From Nocardioides sp. LHD-245 (lineage in GTDB: Bacteria; Actinomycetota; Actinomycetes; Propionibacteriales; Nocardioidaceae), in contig NZ_JAVFWN010000025.1 in assembly GCF_030929495.1 (NCBI RefSeq), positions 1 through 58,527 on the forward strand: a stretch of DNA of 58,527 nucleotides. The letters are read 5' to 3'. Position 1 is the stretch's first letter, and each line of letters opens with the position of its first letter. This document shows, piece by piece, positions 41,523-48,571 of the stretch. Both the position numbers and the translations under genes were made by a program. Under the pieces are notes generated by a model. The model was not told where the DNA came from, did not search any database, and worked only from the letters and a program-made list of their open reading frames with translations.

Positions 41523-43081
41523 CCGCCTCGACCGCGGGCTGGCCGCTGCTCCTGCGCCTCGGTCTGCGGCAGGACCGGATCCTCGCGCCGGTGGGCCTCG
41601 CGGTGCTGGTCCTGATGAGCATCGCCTCGGCGGCCGCGACCCCGGGCCTGTACGCCGACCAGGCCGACCGGGTCCGCGCGGCCGAGTCCATCAACGCCAG
41701 TCCGGCGATCGTCGCGCTCTACGGCCCAGTCCTCGACGTCGCCAGCGAGGGCGAGCTGGCGATGACCAAGATGACCGTCCTGTATGCCGTCTTCGTCGCC
41801 GTGCTCTTCATCGCGGTGGTGCGTCGGCACACCCGGGTCGAGGAGGAGACCGGCCGCACCGAGCTGCTCGGGGGCACCGCCCTCGGCCGTCATGCGCCCC
41901 TCGTCGCGACCGCGGCCGAGGCGCTCCTGCTGGCCGTCGCCCTGGGCCTGCTGACAGGGCTCGGCAACACCGTCGCGGGTCTCGACCTCGTCGGCTCGCT
42001 CGCCTTCGGTGCGCTCTGGGCCGGCACGGCGCTCGTCGCGGCGGGCATCGGCGCGGTCACGGCTCAGCTGTCGGCGAGCGCGCGCACCTGCGCGGCGTAC
42101 GCCGCCGGCCTCGTTGGCCTGCTGTTCGTGCTGCGCGCGGTCGGCGACACCGGCCCCGCGTGGGTGAGCTGGCTGTCGCCGCTGGGCTGGAACACCCAGC
42201 TCCGCGCGTACGGCGAGGTGCGGTGGTGGCTGCTGCCCTGCTACGGCCTGGTGGCCGCCGGGCTGGTCGGCGTCGCCTTCCGGCTCCGGTCGCGTCGCGA
42301 CCTCGGCTCCGGTCTCGTGCCGACCCGGCCCGGTCCGCGGACCGGATCGCCCCGGCTGGCCGACGCGTTCGCCCTGGCGGTCAAGGTGCACGGCACCACG
42401 CTGGCGCTCTGGACGGTCGCCGCCGGGGCTCTGGGCGTGGTCTTCGGGATGATCGCTCCCGGCATCGGCGACCTCCTCGACTCCGAGGTCGCGCAGTCGA
42501 TCATCGACGAGCTCGGCGGCGCGCTGGTGGCCGCGATCCTCTCGATCGTCGCGGTCCTGCTCACCTACTTCGCCGTCACGGTCGTCAGCCATGCCGGCCG
42601 CGACGAGGAGGACGGCCGGGCCGAGCTGGTCCTCGCGACCGCCACGAGCCGCGGCCGCTGGTTCGCCGCATCCGCGACGCTGGCGCTGGCCGGAACGGGG
42701 TGGCTGCTCGCCGTGACGGGCGTCGGCCTCTGGATCGGGTACGTCGCCGCGGACGGGCCCGGCATCGGGAACCTCCTCGTCGCCGCGCTGGCGTGGGTGC
42801 CGGCGGCCTGGGTGGTCGGTGCGCTGGCGGTGCTGTCCCTCGCCGCCGGGTTGCGCTGGTCGGTCCTGGTCTGGGCGTGGCCGGCCGCCTTCCTCACCCT
42901 CGGCCTGGCCGGTGACCTGGTGGGACTGCCGGGCTGGGTGAGCGGCCTGTCGCCGTACTCCCACGTGCCCTCCGTGCCCGCCGACGTCTGGAGCTGGGGG
43001 AGCGCCGGCGGCCTGAGCGCCGTGGCGGCCGCCCTGCTCGCGGTGGCCTGGTGGCGATTCCGCGAGCGTGACATCGGCTGA
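41519..43081 (+). CDS. ABC exporter permease, polyketide-antibiotic type
   Basis: 520 residues with about 12 transmembrane helices in two similar halves (RRHTRVEEETGRTELLGGTA in the first and GRDEEDGRAELVLATATSRG in the second are matching cytoplasmic loops). Such tandem permeases pair with an ATPase like the one upstream to export hydrophobic antibiotics or lipids. GTG 41519 overlaps the ATPase stop. The next gene, a TetR regulator, starts 53 bp further with its own promoter. Confidence 0.87.
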   Translation: MTASTAGWPLLLRLGLRQDRILAPVGLAVLVLMSIASAAATPGLYADQADRVRAAESINASPAIVALYGPVLDVASEGELAMTKMTVLYAVFVAVLFIAVVRRHTRVEEETGRTELLGGTALGRHAPLVATAAEALLLAVALGLLTGLGNTVAGLDLVGSLAFGALWAGTALVAAGIGAVTAQLSASARTCAAYAAGLVGLLFVLRAVGDTGPAWVSWLSPLGWNTQLRAYGEVRWWLLPCYGLVAAGLVGVAFRLRSRRDLGSGLVPTRPGPRTGSPRLADAFALAVKVHGTTLALWTVAAGALGVVFGMIAPGIGDLLDSEVAQSIIDELGGALVAAILSIVAVLLTYFAVTVVSHAGRDEEDGRAELVLATATSRGRWFAASATLALAGTGWLLAVTGVGLWIGYVAADGPGIGNLLVAALAWVPAAWVVGALAVLSLAAGLRWSVLVWAWPAAFLTLGLAGDLVGLPGWVSGLSPYSHVPSVPADVWSWGSAGGLSAVAAALLAVAWWRFRERDIG

Positions 43082-43093
43082 CCGCAGCCAATT

Positions 43094-43119
43094 CGAACCT
43101 TGTTATATAACGCTGTTCG
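43094..43119. promoter_or_regulatory. TetR-type operator candidate
   Basis: CGAAC-N3-GTTATATAAC-N3-GTTCG is a 26-bp dyad: the central 10 bp are a perfect palindrome and the outer 5-bp arms are complementary. It lies 15-41 bp upstream of the TetR start, over the expected -35 region. Size and place fit autoregulation by the TetR protein. Confidence 0.6.
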
Positions 43120-43122
43120 GAT

Positions 43123-43128
43123 TAGCCT
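43123..43128 (+). promoter_or_regulatory. -10 box, leaderless promoter of the TetR operon
   Basis: TAGCCT is followed by 6 nt (TCGGCC) and ATG 43135. Confidence 0.45.
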
Positions 43129-43134
43129 TCGGCC

Positions 43135-43728
43135 ATGGCCCGACCCCGGACCCACACCGCCGAGCTGCGTGAGCGGATCATGGCCTGCGCGCTCGACACC
43201 GTGGCGGAGCACGGGCTGGCGGCGCTGGCACTGCGCGACGTCGCGGAGCGCGCCGGCACGTCGACGGCGGCCGTCTACGCCCTGTTCGGCAGCAAGGAGG
43301 CGCTGCATCGTGCCGTCCTGATCAGCGCGTTCGCCGACTTCGGCGCCGAGCAGGCGGCCCAGGAGACGAGCGAGGATCCGGTCACCGACCTCGCGGGCCT
43401 CGGTGCCCGCTACGTCCAGTGGGCGCTGGACCACCCACGCCTCTACGAGGCGATGTTCGCCGACAGCGCCGCCGGCCTCGCGTCGTCACCGGATCTCGAC
43501 CGGGCGCGGCGCCAGGCGATCGGCGGCGTGTCCGACGCCGTGCGCCGGGCCTTGGCGAGCGGCGCCTTCCGCCCCGCGGACGAGGCCACCGTCGTGGCCT
43601 CGCTGTGGGCCCAGGTACACGGGCTCGCGGCGCTGATGACAGCCGGACAGCTTCCGGCCGAGGCCGATCCCGCCGCGGCGGCGTGGGCCGTGATCGAAGG
43701 CTGGCTGGCACCGCCGGACACCACCTAG
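43135..43728 (+). CDS. TetR-family transcriptional regulator
   Basis: 197 residues. The N-terminal helix-turn-helix runs RIMACALDTVAEHGLAALAL then RDVAERAGTSTAAVYALFGS, the standard TetR form. The C-terminal domain (TetR_C-like, with YVQWALDHPRLYEAMFAD) binds an unknown ligand. A 26-bp palindrome precedes it. The two genes behind it, 17 bp downstream, are carotenoid-related and probably in its regulon. Confidence 0.88.
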   Translation: MARPRTHTAELRERIMACALDTVAEHGLAALALRDVAERAGTSTAAVYALFGSKEALHRAVLISAFADFGAEQAAQETSEDPVTDLAGLGARYVQWALDHPRLYEAMFADSAAGLASSPDLDRARRQAIGGVSDAVRRALASGAFRPADEATVVASLWAQVHGLAALMTAGQLPAEADPAAAAWAVIEGWLAPPDTT

Positions 43729-43745
43729 GCACCGAGGAGAACCGC

Positions 43746-44174
43746 ATGTCCCCGACCCCGCTCGACAGCACCCGTCGCAGCGTCTACGGCGCGATGAACG
43801 CCGGCGTCGTCCCGCTCTGGCTCGCCATGATCGTGGTGCCGCGCTCCCGCCTCACCAGGACGCTCGTACGACGCGCGGTGCCGCTCCATGCCGGCTTCTC
43901 GGTCGGCTACGCCGGCCTGCTCGGCCGCGGCGTCCTCCGCAGCCGGCGGATGCTGGACTTCGGCGACCCCGACGCTTTGCGGGGCCAGCTCACCGACGGC
44001 GACGTGTTCCTCGCGGCGTGGTCGCACTACCTCACCTTCGACCTTCTGGTCGGGCAGTGGATCTGGCAGGACGCGCTGGACCGTGGCCGGACCGCGCGGC
44101 TCGCGCTGTTGCTCACCTGGCTGGCCGGACCGGTCGGTCACGGGCTCTACCTCCTGCAGCGGCGTGCGTCATGA
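43746..44174 (+). CDS. ABA4-like family membrane protein
   Basis: 142 residues with four predicted transmembrane helices. LTDGDVFLAAWSHYLTFDLL and VGQWIWQDALDRG are the signature of the ABA4-like family (DUF4281), named after the plant protein needed for neoxanthin synthesis. Bacterial members have no proven reaction. ATG 43746 follows GAGGAG. Its stop overlaps the ATG of the CrtA-like gene, so they are coupled; the shared carotenoid link is suggestive. Confidence 0.8.
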   Translation: MSPTPLDSTRRSVYGAMNAGVVPLWLAMIVVPRSRLTRTLVRRAVPLHAGFSVGYAGLLGRGVLRSRRMLDFGDPDALRGQLTDGDVFLAAWSHYLTFDLLVGQWIWQDALDRGRTARLALLLTWLAGPVGHGLYLLQRRAS

Positions 44175-44944
44175 CCATGTCGCTGCACCTGGTCGAGCAC
44201 CGGGTCCGGGACGTGCCGCACCGCTGGCGGCACCGCCGCTGCCTGCAGGCCGAGGTCGAGCGCACGCCCGGGGTCGCCGTCGCCCGGCTGATGCCCAACG
44301 TCGACCTCCGGGCCAGTACAGGCGGCCTGCCCCGGCCACGCTGCGCCGCGTTGCTGGTCGGGTGGGATCACCGCGCGGCCCGCGATGCCTGGTTCGCCGA
44401 CCCGACCTGGCCGGCGTCGTACACGCAGGACGCCGGCGAGTCGTGGGCGGTCGCGCTCGACAGCGTCCGGGTGACGCGGGGCGACTGGCATGGCTGGCGG
44501 CCCGAGCGCGACGGTGCCGAACGCCTCCAGGGCGACGAGCCGCTCGCCGTGCTCACCCTCGGCTTCCTGCGTCCTCGCAGCGTGCCGGCCTTCGTCCAGG
44601 GCAACCGGCGGGTGCTGCGCGACCTCGACGACAACCCCGACGAGACGTTCCGGCTCGGCCTCATGGACGGTCCGCTCGGGTTCGGCACCTTCACGCTGTG
44701 GCGCTCCCGGGCGGCGATGGGCCGGTTCGCGTACGGCACCGGCGCCCACGCCCCGGTGCGCCGCCGCTTCGACGAGGAGGATCGGATCGACCATCCGTTC
44801 TTCGTCCGGTTCCGCCCGGTCGCCGCGCACGGAACCTGGCGTGGGCGGGACCCGCTCGCCGAGGTCCGGGCGGCGACGCCCGCGGCCGGATCGGCGCGCC
44901 TCAGCGCCGCTGACATCAGCGTGGTGACGGTCCCGCGAGCCTGA
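44171..44944 (+). CDS. CrtA-like (spheroidene monooxygenase) protein
   Basis: 257 residues. The C-terminal half has FVQGNRRVLRDLDDNPDETF, GPLGFGTFTLWRSRAAMGRF with AYGTGAHAPV, and FFVRFRPVAAHGTW, the pattern of CrtA-type monooxygenases with a ferredoxin-like fold. CrtA puts a keto group on acyclic carotenoids in purple bacteria; the substrate here is unknown and could be another isoprenoid. ATG 44171 overlaps the ABA4-like stop. No phytoene synthase, desaturase or cyclase gene is in the window. Confidence 0.72.
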   Translation: MTMSLHLVEHRVRDVPHRWRHRRCLQAEVERTPGVAVARLMPNVDLRASTGGLPRPRCAALLVGWDHRAARDAWFADPTWPASYTQDAGESWAVALDSVRVTRGDWHGWRPERDGAERLQGDEPLAVLTLGFLRPRSVPAFVQGNRRVLRDLDDNPDETFRLGLMDGPLGFGTFTLWRSRAAMGRFAYGTGAHAPVRRRFDEEDRIDHPFFVRFRPVAAHGTWRGRDPLAEVRAATPAAGSARLSAADISVVTVPRA

Positions 44945-44951
44945 TATCGGC

Positions 44952-44957
44952 TAGTTT
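44952..44957 (+). promoter_or_regulatory. -10 box, leaderless promoter of the kinase-like gene
   Basis: TAGTTT is followed by 7 nt and ATG 44965. Confidence 0.4.
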
Positions 44958-44964
44958 CAGCCGC

Positions 44965-45870
44965 ATGTGGCAGCCCGAGCCCGACTGGGTGGCGCTTCCC
45001 GGTGGCACCGGGACCTCCACCGTGGGCGTCTGGCGGACCGCACTCGGTGGGCGGCCCGTCGTGGTGAAGAGGCTCGGCGCGCCGACGCCGGGTGACCCGG
45101 CCGCGCTCGCGGAGCGCGCCCACGCCGGGTACTGGCGGCGTGAGGCGGACGTCCTGCTGACCGGCCTGACGACCACGACGCCGGGCCTGCGCTCCGCCGG
45201 CGCGTCGGTCGAGGAGGACGACGCCGGCGTCACCATCGTCCGCGACTGGGTCGAGGACGCCGCGTCCAGCGGGCTCTTCCTGGCCCTCTCGCTCGGCCGC
45301 TTCGCCGGCGCGGACATCGGCCACCCGACCTTCCTCGCCACCGGCCTGCTCCGTGACCGGCTCGCCCGGGTCGCCCGCCGCGGGGGCTGGCCGACGCTCG
45401 CGCGGACCACGGTCGCCGACGTCGCCGAGCACCTGTGGACCCACCGCGAGCGGATGCTCACCCTGCTGGACGGCCTGCCCCAGGTGCCCCAGCACGGCGA
45501 CCCGACGCCGCTCAACCTGCCCGGCCGCGAGGACGACGACGCGGTGGCGATCGACTGGGGGACTCTCGGGTACGGCCCGGTGGGCGGCGATCTCGGCTAC
45601 CTGTCGCTCTCCTCCCGCGAGGAGTTCGAGCCGCTGCTCGACGCCTACGTGCTCGGCCTGCCCGAGGGCGTCGCCGGCCGCGACGAGGTCGTCCGCGGTG
45701 CCCAGGTCGTCGCCGTCTACACCGCGCTCAGCCGGGCCGAGTGGGCGCTGTCCCGGGTCGCCGGCGGGGAAGGTGCGCTGGCGGGCAAGTACCGCCACCC
45801 GGCGGTGGCGCCCCACCTGCGGGCGCTGCAGCGGACCTTCGCGCACATGGAGGCCCTGCTCGACCTCTGA
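44965..45870 (+). CDS. aminoglycoside phosphotransferase-fold protein
   Basis: 301 residues with a protein-kinase-like fold. The N-terminal lobe has VVVKRLGAP with a likely ATP-binding Lys, the catalytic loop is QHGDPTPLNL, and the metal-binding Asp is in VAIDWGTLG. Members phosphorylate small molecules such as aminoglycosides, choline or sugars; the substrate is not evident, and drug resistance should not be assumed. It is convergent with the zinc peptidase gene 24 bp away. Confidence 0.8.
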   Translation: MWQPEPDWVALPGGTGTSTVGVWRTALGGRPVVVKRLGAPTPGDPAALAERAHAGYWRREADVLLTGLTTTTPGLRSAGASVEEDDAGVTIVRDWVEDAASSGLFLALSLGRFAGADIGHPTFLATGLLRDRLARVARRGGWPTLARTTVADVAEHLWTHRERMLTLLDGLPQVPQHGDPTPLNLPGREDDDAVAIDWGTLGYGPVGGDLGYLSLSSREEFEPLLDAYVLGLPEGVAGRDEVVRGAQVVAVYTALSRAEWALSRVAGGEGALAGKYRHPAVAPHLRALQRTFAHMEALLDL

Positions 45871-45894
45871 GCCCGGACTCAGCCCGGATCAGGC

Positions 45895-46869
45895 TCAGAC
45901 CCGGTCGGCGGCGAAGGTGTCGCAGGCCTGCAGGCTGCCCTGCTGGTAGCCGACCATGAACCACTTCCGGCGCTGCTCCGAGGAGCCGTGCGTCCAGGCC
46001 TCCTCGTTGACCCGGCCGCCGCTGCGCTTCTGGATGTAGTCGTCGCCGACCGCCTTCGCCGCGTCGATGGCCTCGGTGATGTCGTCCTGGGTCAGGTCGA
46101 GGATCAGCTTGTTGCCGGACGCGTCCTCGGTGGTGGTGGCGTGGTTGGCCCACAGGCCCGCGTAGCAGTCGGCCTGGAGCTCGAGGCGGACGCCGTCGCT
46201 CTGCGGGCCGGTGTCCTGGCTGCGCACCTGGCCCATGTAGCCGAGCAGGTTGGAGATGTGGTGGCCGTACTCGTGGGCCAGCACGTAGAACTCGACGAAG
46301 CTGCCGTCGGGGCCGCCGAGCTGGCCCTCGAGGACGTCGTCGAAGAAGGTCGTGTCGAGGTAGATCGTCTCGTCGCTCGGGCAGTAGAACGGCCCGACCG
46401 CCGACGAGGCGGCGCCGCAGCCCGTGTTGACCGAGCCGGTGAAGGTCACCATCGCCTGTTCCGGACGGAACTTCCCGCCGAGCTCGGCGTCCCAGTAGTC
46501 GGTCAGCGAGTTCTCGATCGCGACCCGGGCGCAGTCCTGGCTGTTGTTGGCGTCCTCACCGGTGGTGCAGCCGGCGTACCGGTCGCTGCCCTCCTGCTGG
46601 TCGCTGAGGCGCGACGGCGAGTAGACGCTGCCGAGTCCGCCACCCCCGCCGCCCCCGCTGAGCGGGTTGCCGCCGAGCAGCAGGGTCACGACGACGACCA
46701 GGACCACGCCGATGAGGCCGCCGATCCCACCCTTGCCGGTGGGGATGGGCAACCGCATGCCGCCACCCCCGAGTCCGCCGCCGGCGCCCCCGCCGCCCCC
46801 GCCGCCCCCGCTGCCGGCGTCGCGGACCCGGGACTGGTCGAGGCGTGCCTTCGGATTGAATCGCACCAC
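45895..46869 (-). CDS. YpfJ-family neutral zinc metallopeptidase
   Basis: 324 residues. A short basic N-terminus (RFNPKARLDQSRVRD) and a Gly-rich linker (about residues 20-38) precede one transmembrane helix (GGLIGVVLVVVVTLLLGG). The external domain has the HEYGHH zinc motif (VLAHEYGHHISNLLG) and an EAWTHGSSEQR segment near the end, both standard in YpfJ proteins. The substrate is unknown. GTG 46869 has a -10 box 6 nt upstream. It is divergent from the ABC-F gene. Confidence 0.88.
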   Translation of the reverse strand: MVRFNPKARLDQSRVRDAGSGGGGGGGGAGGGLGGGGMRLPIPTGKGGIGGLIGVVLVVVVTLLLGGNPLSGGGGGGGLGSVYSPSRLSDQQEGSDRYAGCTTGEDANNSQDCARVAIENSLTDYWDAELGGKFRPEQAMVTFTGSVNTGCGAASSAVGPFYCPSDETIYLDTTFFDDVLEGQLGGPDGSFVEFYVLAHEYGHHISNLLGYMGQVRSQDTGPQSDGVRLELQADCYAGLWANHATTTEDASGNKLILDLTQDDITEAIDAAKAVGDDYIQKRSGGRVNEEAWTHGSSEQRRKWFMVGYQQGSLQACDTFAADRV

Positions 46870-46875
46870 GGATGC

Positions 46876-46881
46876 ACCCTA
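46876..46881 (-). promoter_or_regulatory. -10 box, leaderless promoter of the zinc peptidase gene
   Basis: On the reverse strand TAGGGT is followed by 6 nt and GTG 46869. Confidence 0.45.
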
Positions 46882-46936
46882 TTGCAGGCGGCGGCGTTTT
46901 CGGGGTGTCGATCCGCCGTGGGAGGATCGTCGCGTC

Positions 46937-48535
46937 ATGATCACCGTGCACCAGCTCGAGGTTCGCGTCGGTGCGCGACTCCTCATGGAGAACGTCAGCT
47001 TCCGCGTCGGCCCCGGCGACAAGGTCGGCCTGGTGGGCCGCAACGGCGCCGGAAAGACGACCCTGACGAAGGTCCTCGCCGGTGACGTACTGCCGGCCGG
47101 CGGGTCGGTCGCCAACAGCGGCGAGCTGGGCTACCTGCCCCAGGATCCCCGCGTGGGCGACCCCGAGGTCATCGTCCGCGACCGGATCCTGTCCGCGCGC
47201 GGGCTCGACGACGCCGTCCGCCGGATGCGCGCGGCCGAGATCGCGATGGCCTCCGACGACCCCACCGAGCGGGACAAGGCGTTCCGGCGCTTCCAGCGGG
47301 CGCAGGACGAGCTCGACGCCGGCGGCGGGTACGCCGCCGAGACCGAGGCGCTGCAGATCGCGCAGAGCCTCGGCATCCCCGACCGGCTCATGGATCAGCC
47401 GCTCGGCACCCTGTCGGGTGGCCAGCGGCGCCGGGTCGAGCTGGCGCGGATCCTCTTCTCCAGCGCCGAGGTCCTCATCCTCGACGAGCCGACCAACCAT
47501 CTCGACGCCGACTCGATCACCTGGCTGCGGGACTGGATGAAGTCCTACAAGGGCGGCTTCATCGTGATCAGCCACGACAACGACCTGCTGGGCGAGACGG
47601 TCAACAAGGTCTTCCACCTCGACGCCAACCGCTCGGTGATCGACGTCTACAACATGGGCTGGAAGAACTACCTCACCCAACGCGAGACCGACGAGGCTCG
47701 CCGCAAGCGTGAGCTGATGAACGCCCAGAACAAGGCCAAGACGCTCACCGACCAGGCCAACAAGATGCGCGCCAAGGCCACCAAGGCCAGCGCCGCCCAG
47801 CAGATGCTCAAGCGCGCCGAGCGCCTGCTCGAGGGCGTCGAGGGGGAGCGGCAGACGGACAAGGTCGCGGCGATCAAGTTCCCGACCCCGGCCGCCTGCG
47901 GCAAGACCCCCTTGTCCGCCCACGACCTCTCGAAGTCGTACGGCGCGCTGGAGATCTTCACCGCCGTGGACCTGGCCATCGACAAGGGCTCCCGGGTGGT
48001 CATCCTCGGCCTCAACGGTGCCGGCAAGACCACGATGCTGCGCATCCTGGCCGGCGTCGACAAGGCCGACACGGGCGAGGTCGTCGCCGGACACGGCCTC
48101 AAGGTCGGCTACTACGCCCAGGAGCACGAGACCCTCGACGTCGGCCGCACGGTGCTGGAGAACATGCAGTCCAGCGCGCCCGAGCTCACCGACACCGAGG
48201 CGCGTTCCGTGCTCGGCTCCTTCCTCTTCTCCGGGGACGACGTCCACAAGCCCGCCGGGGTCCTCTCCGGCGGTGAGAAGACCCGGCTCGCGCTGGCGTC
48301 CCTGGTCGTGTCGGCGGCCAATGTGCTGCTCCTCGACGAGCCGACCAACAACCTCGACCCGGCCTCGCGCGAAGAGGTCCTCAACGCGATCCGTCGCTAC
48401 GAGGGCGCGATCGTGCTGGTCACCCACGACGAGGGCGCTGTGCACGCGCTCGAGCCGGACCGGGTGCTCATCCTCCCCGACGGCGTCGAGGACCTGTGGA
48501 GCCCCGACTACGCCGACCTGGTCGCCCTCGCCTGA
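46937..48535 (+). CDS. ABC-F family ATPase (translation factor type)
   Basis: 532 residues, two ABC domains and no membrane part. First domain: Walker A GRNGAGKTT, signature LSGGQRRRVELARI, Walker B LILDEPTNHLDADS. Linker (about residues 245-300) with NAQNKAKTLTDQANKMRAKA and KRAERLLEGVEGERQ. Second domain: GLNGAGKTT, LSGGEKTRLALA, LLLDEPTNNLDPAS. ABC-F proteins bind the ribosomal E site and ease stalling or antibiotic blocks. Position after suf matches Rv1473 of M. tuberculosis. ATG 46937 has GGAGG 12 nt upstream. Confidence 0.93.
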   Translation: MITVHQLEVRVGARLLMENVSFRVGPGDKVGLVGRNGAGKTTLTKVLAGDVLPAGGSVANSGELGYLPQDPRVGDPEVIVRDRILSARGLDDAVRRMRAAEIAMASDDPTERDKAFRRFQRAQDELDAGGGYAAETEALQIAQSLGIPDRLMDQPLGTLSGGQRRRVELARILFSSAEVLILDEPTNHLDADSITWLRDWMKSYKGGFIVISHDNDLLGETVNKVFHLDANRSVIDVYNMGWKNYLTQRETDEARRKRELMNAQNKAKTLTDQANKMRAKATKASAAQQMLKRAERLLEGVEGERQTDKVAAIKFPTPAACGKTPLSAHDLSKSYGALEIFTAVDLAIDKGSRVVILGLNGAGKTTMLRILAGVDKADTGEVVAGHGLKVGYYAQEHETLDVGRTVLENMQSSAPELTDTEARSVLGSFLFSGDDVHKPAGVLSGGEKTRLALASLVVSAANVLLLDEPTNNLDPASREEVLNAIRRYEGAIVLVTHDEGAVHALEPDRVLILPDGVEDLWSPDYADLVALA

Positions 48536-48550
48536 GCCGGGTACGACGCG

Positions 48551-48566
48551 GACGGGTCCACCCGTC
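48551..48566. terminator. hairpin between convergent ABC-F and FtsX-type genes
   Basis: GACGGGT-CC-ACCCGTC is a perfect 7-bp dyad in the 36-bp gap between the two stop codons. The loop is very tight, so a few pairs may open. Candidate bidirectional terminator. Confidence 0.4.
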
Positions 48567-48571
48567 GGAGT

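Noticed and set aside
44965..45870. Aminoglycoside resistance gene
   Set aside because: The fold is right, but this superfamily has many metabolic kinases and nothing in the sequence or context indicates an antibiotic substrate.
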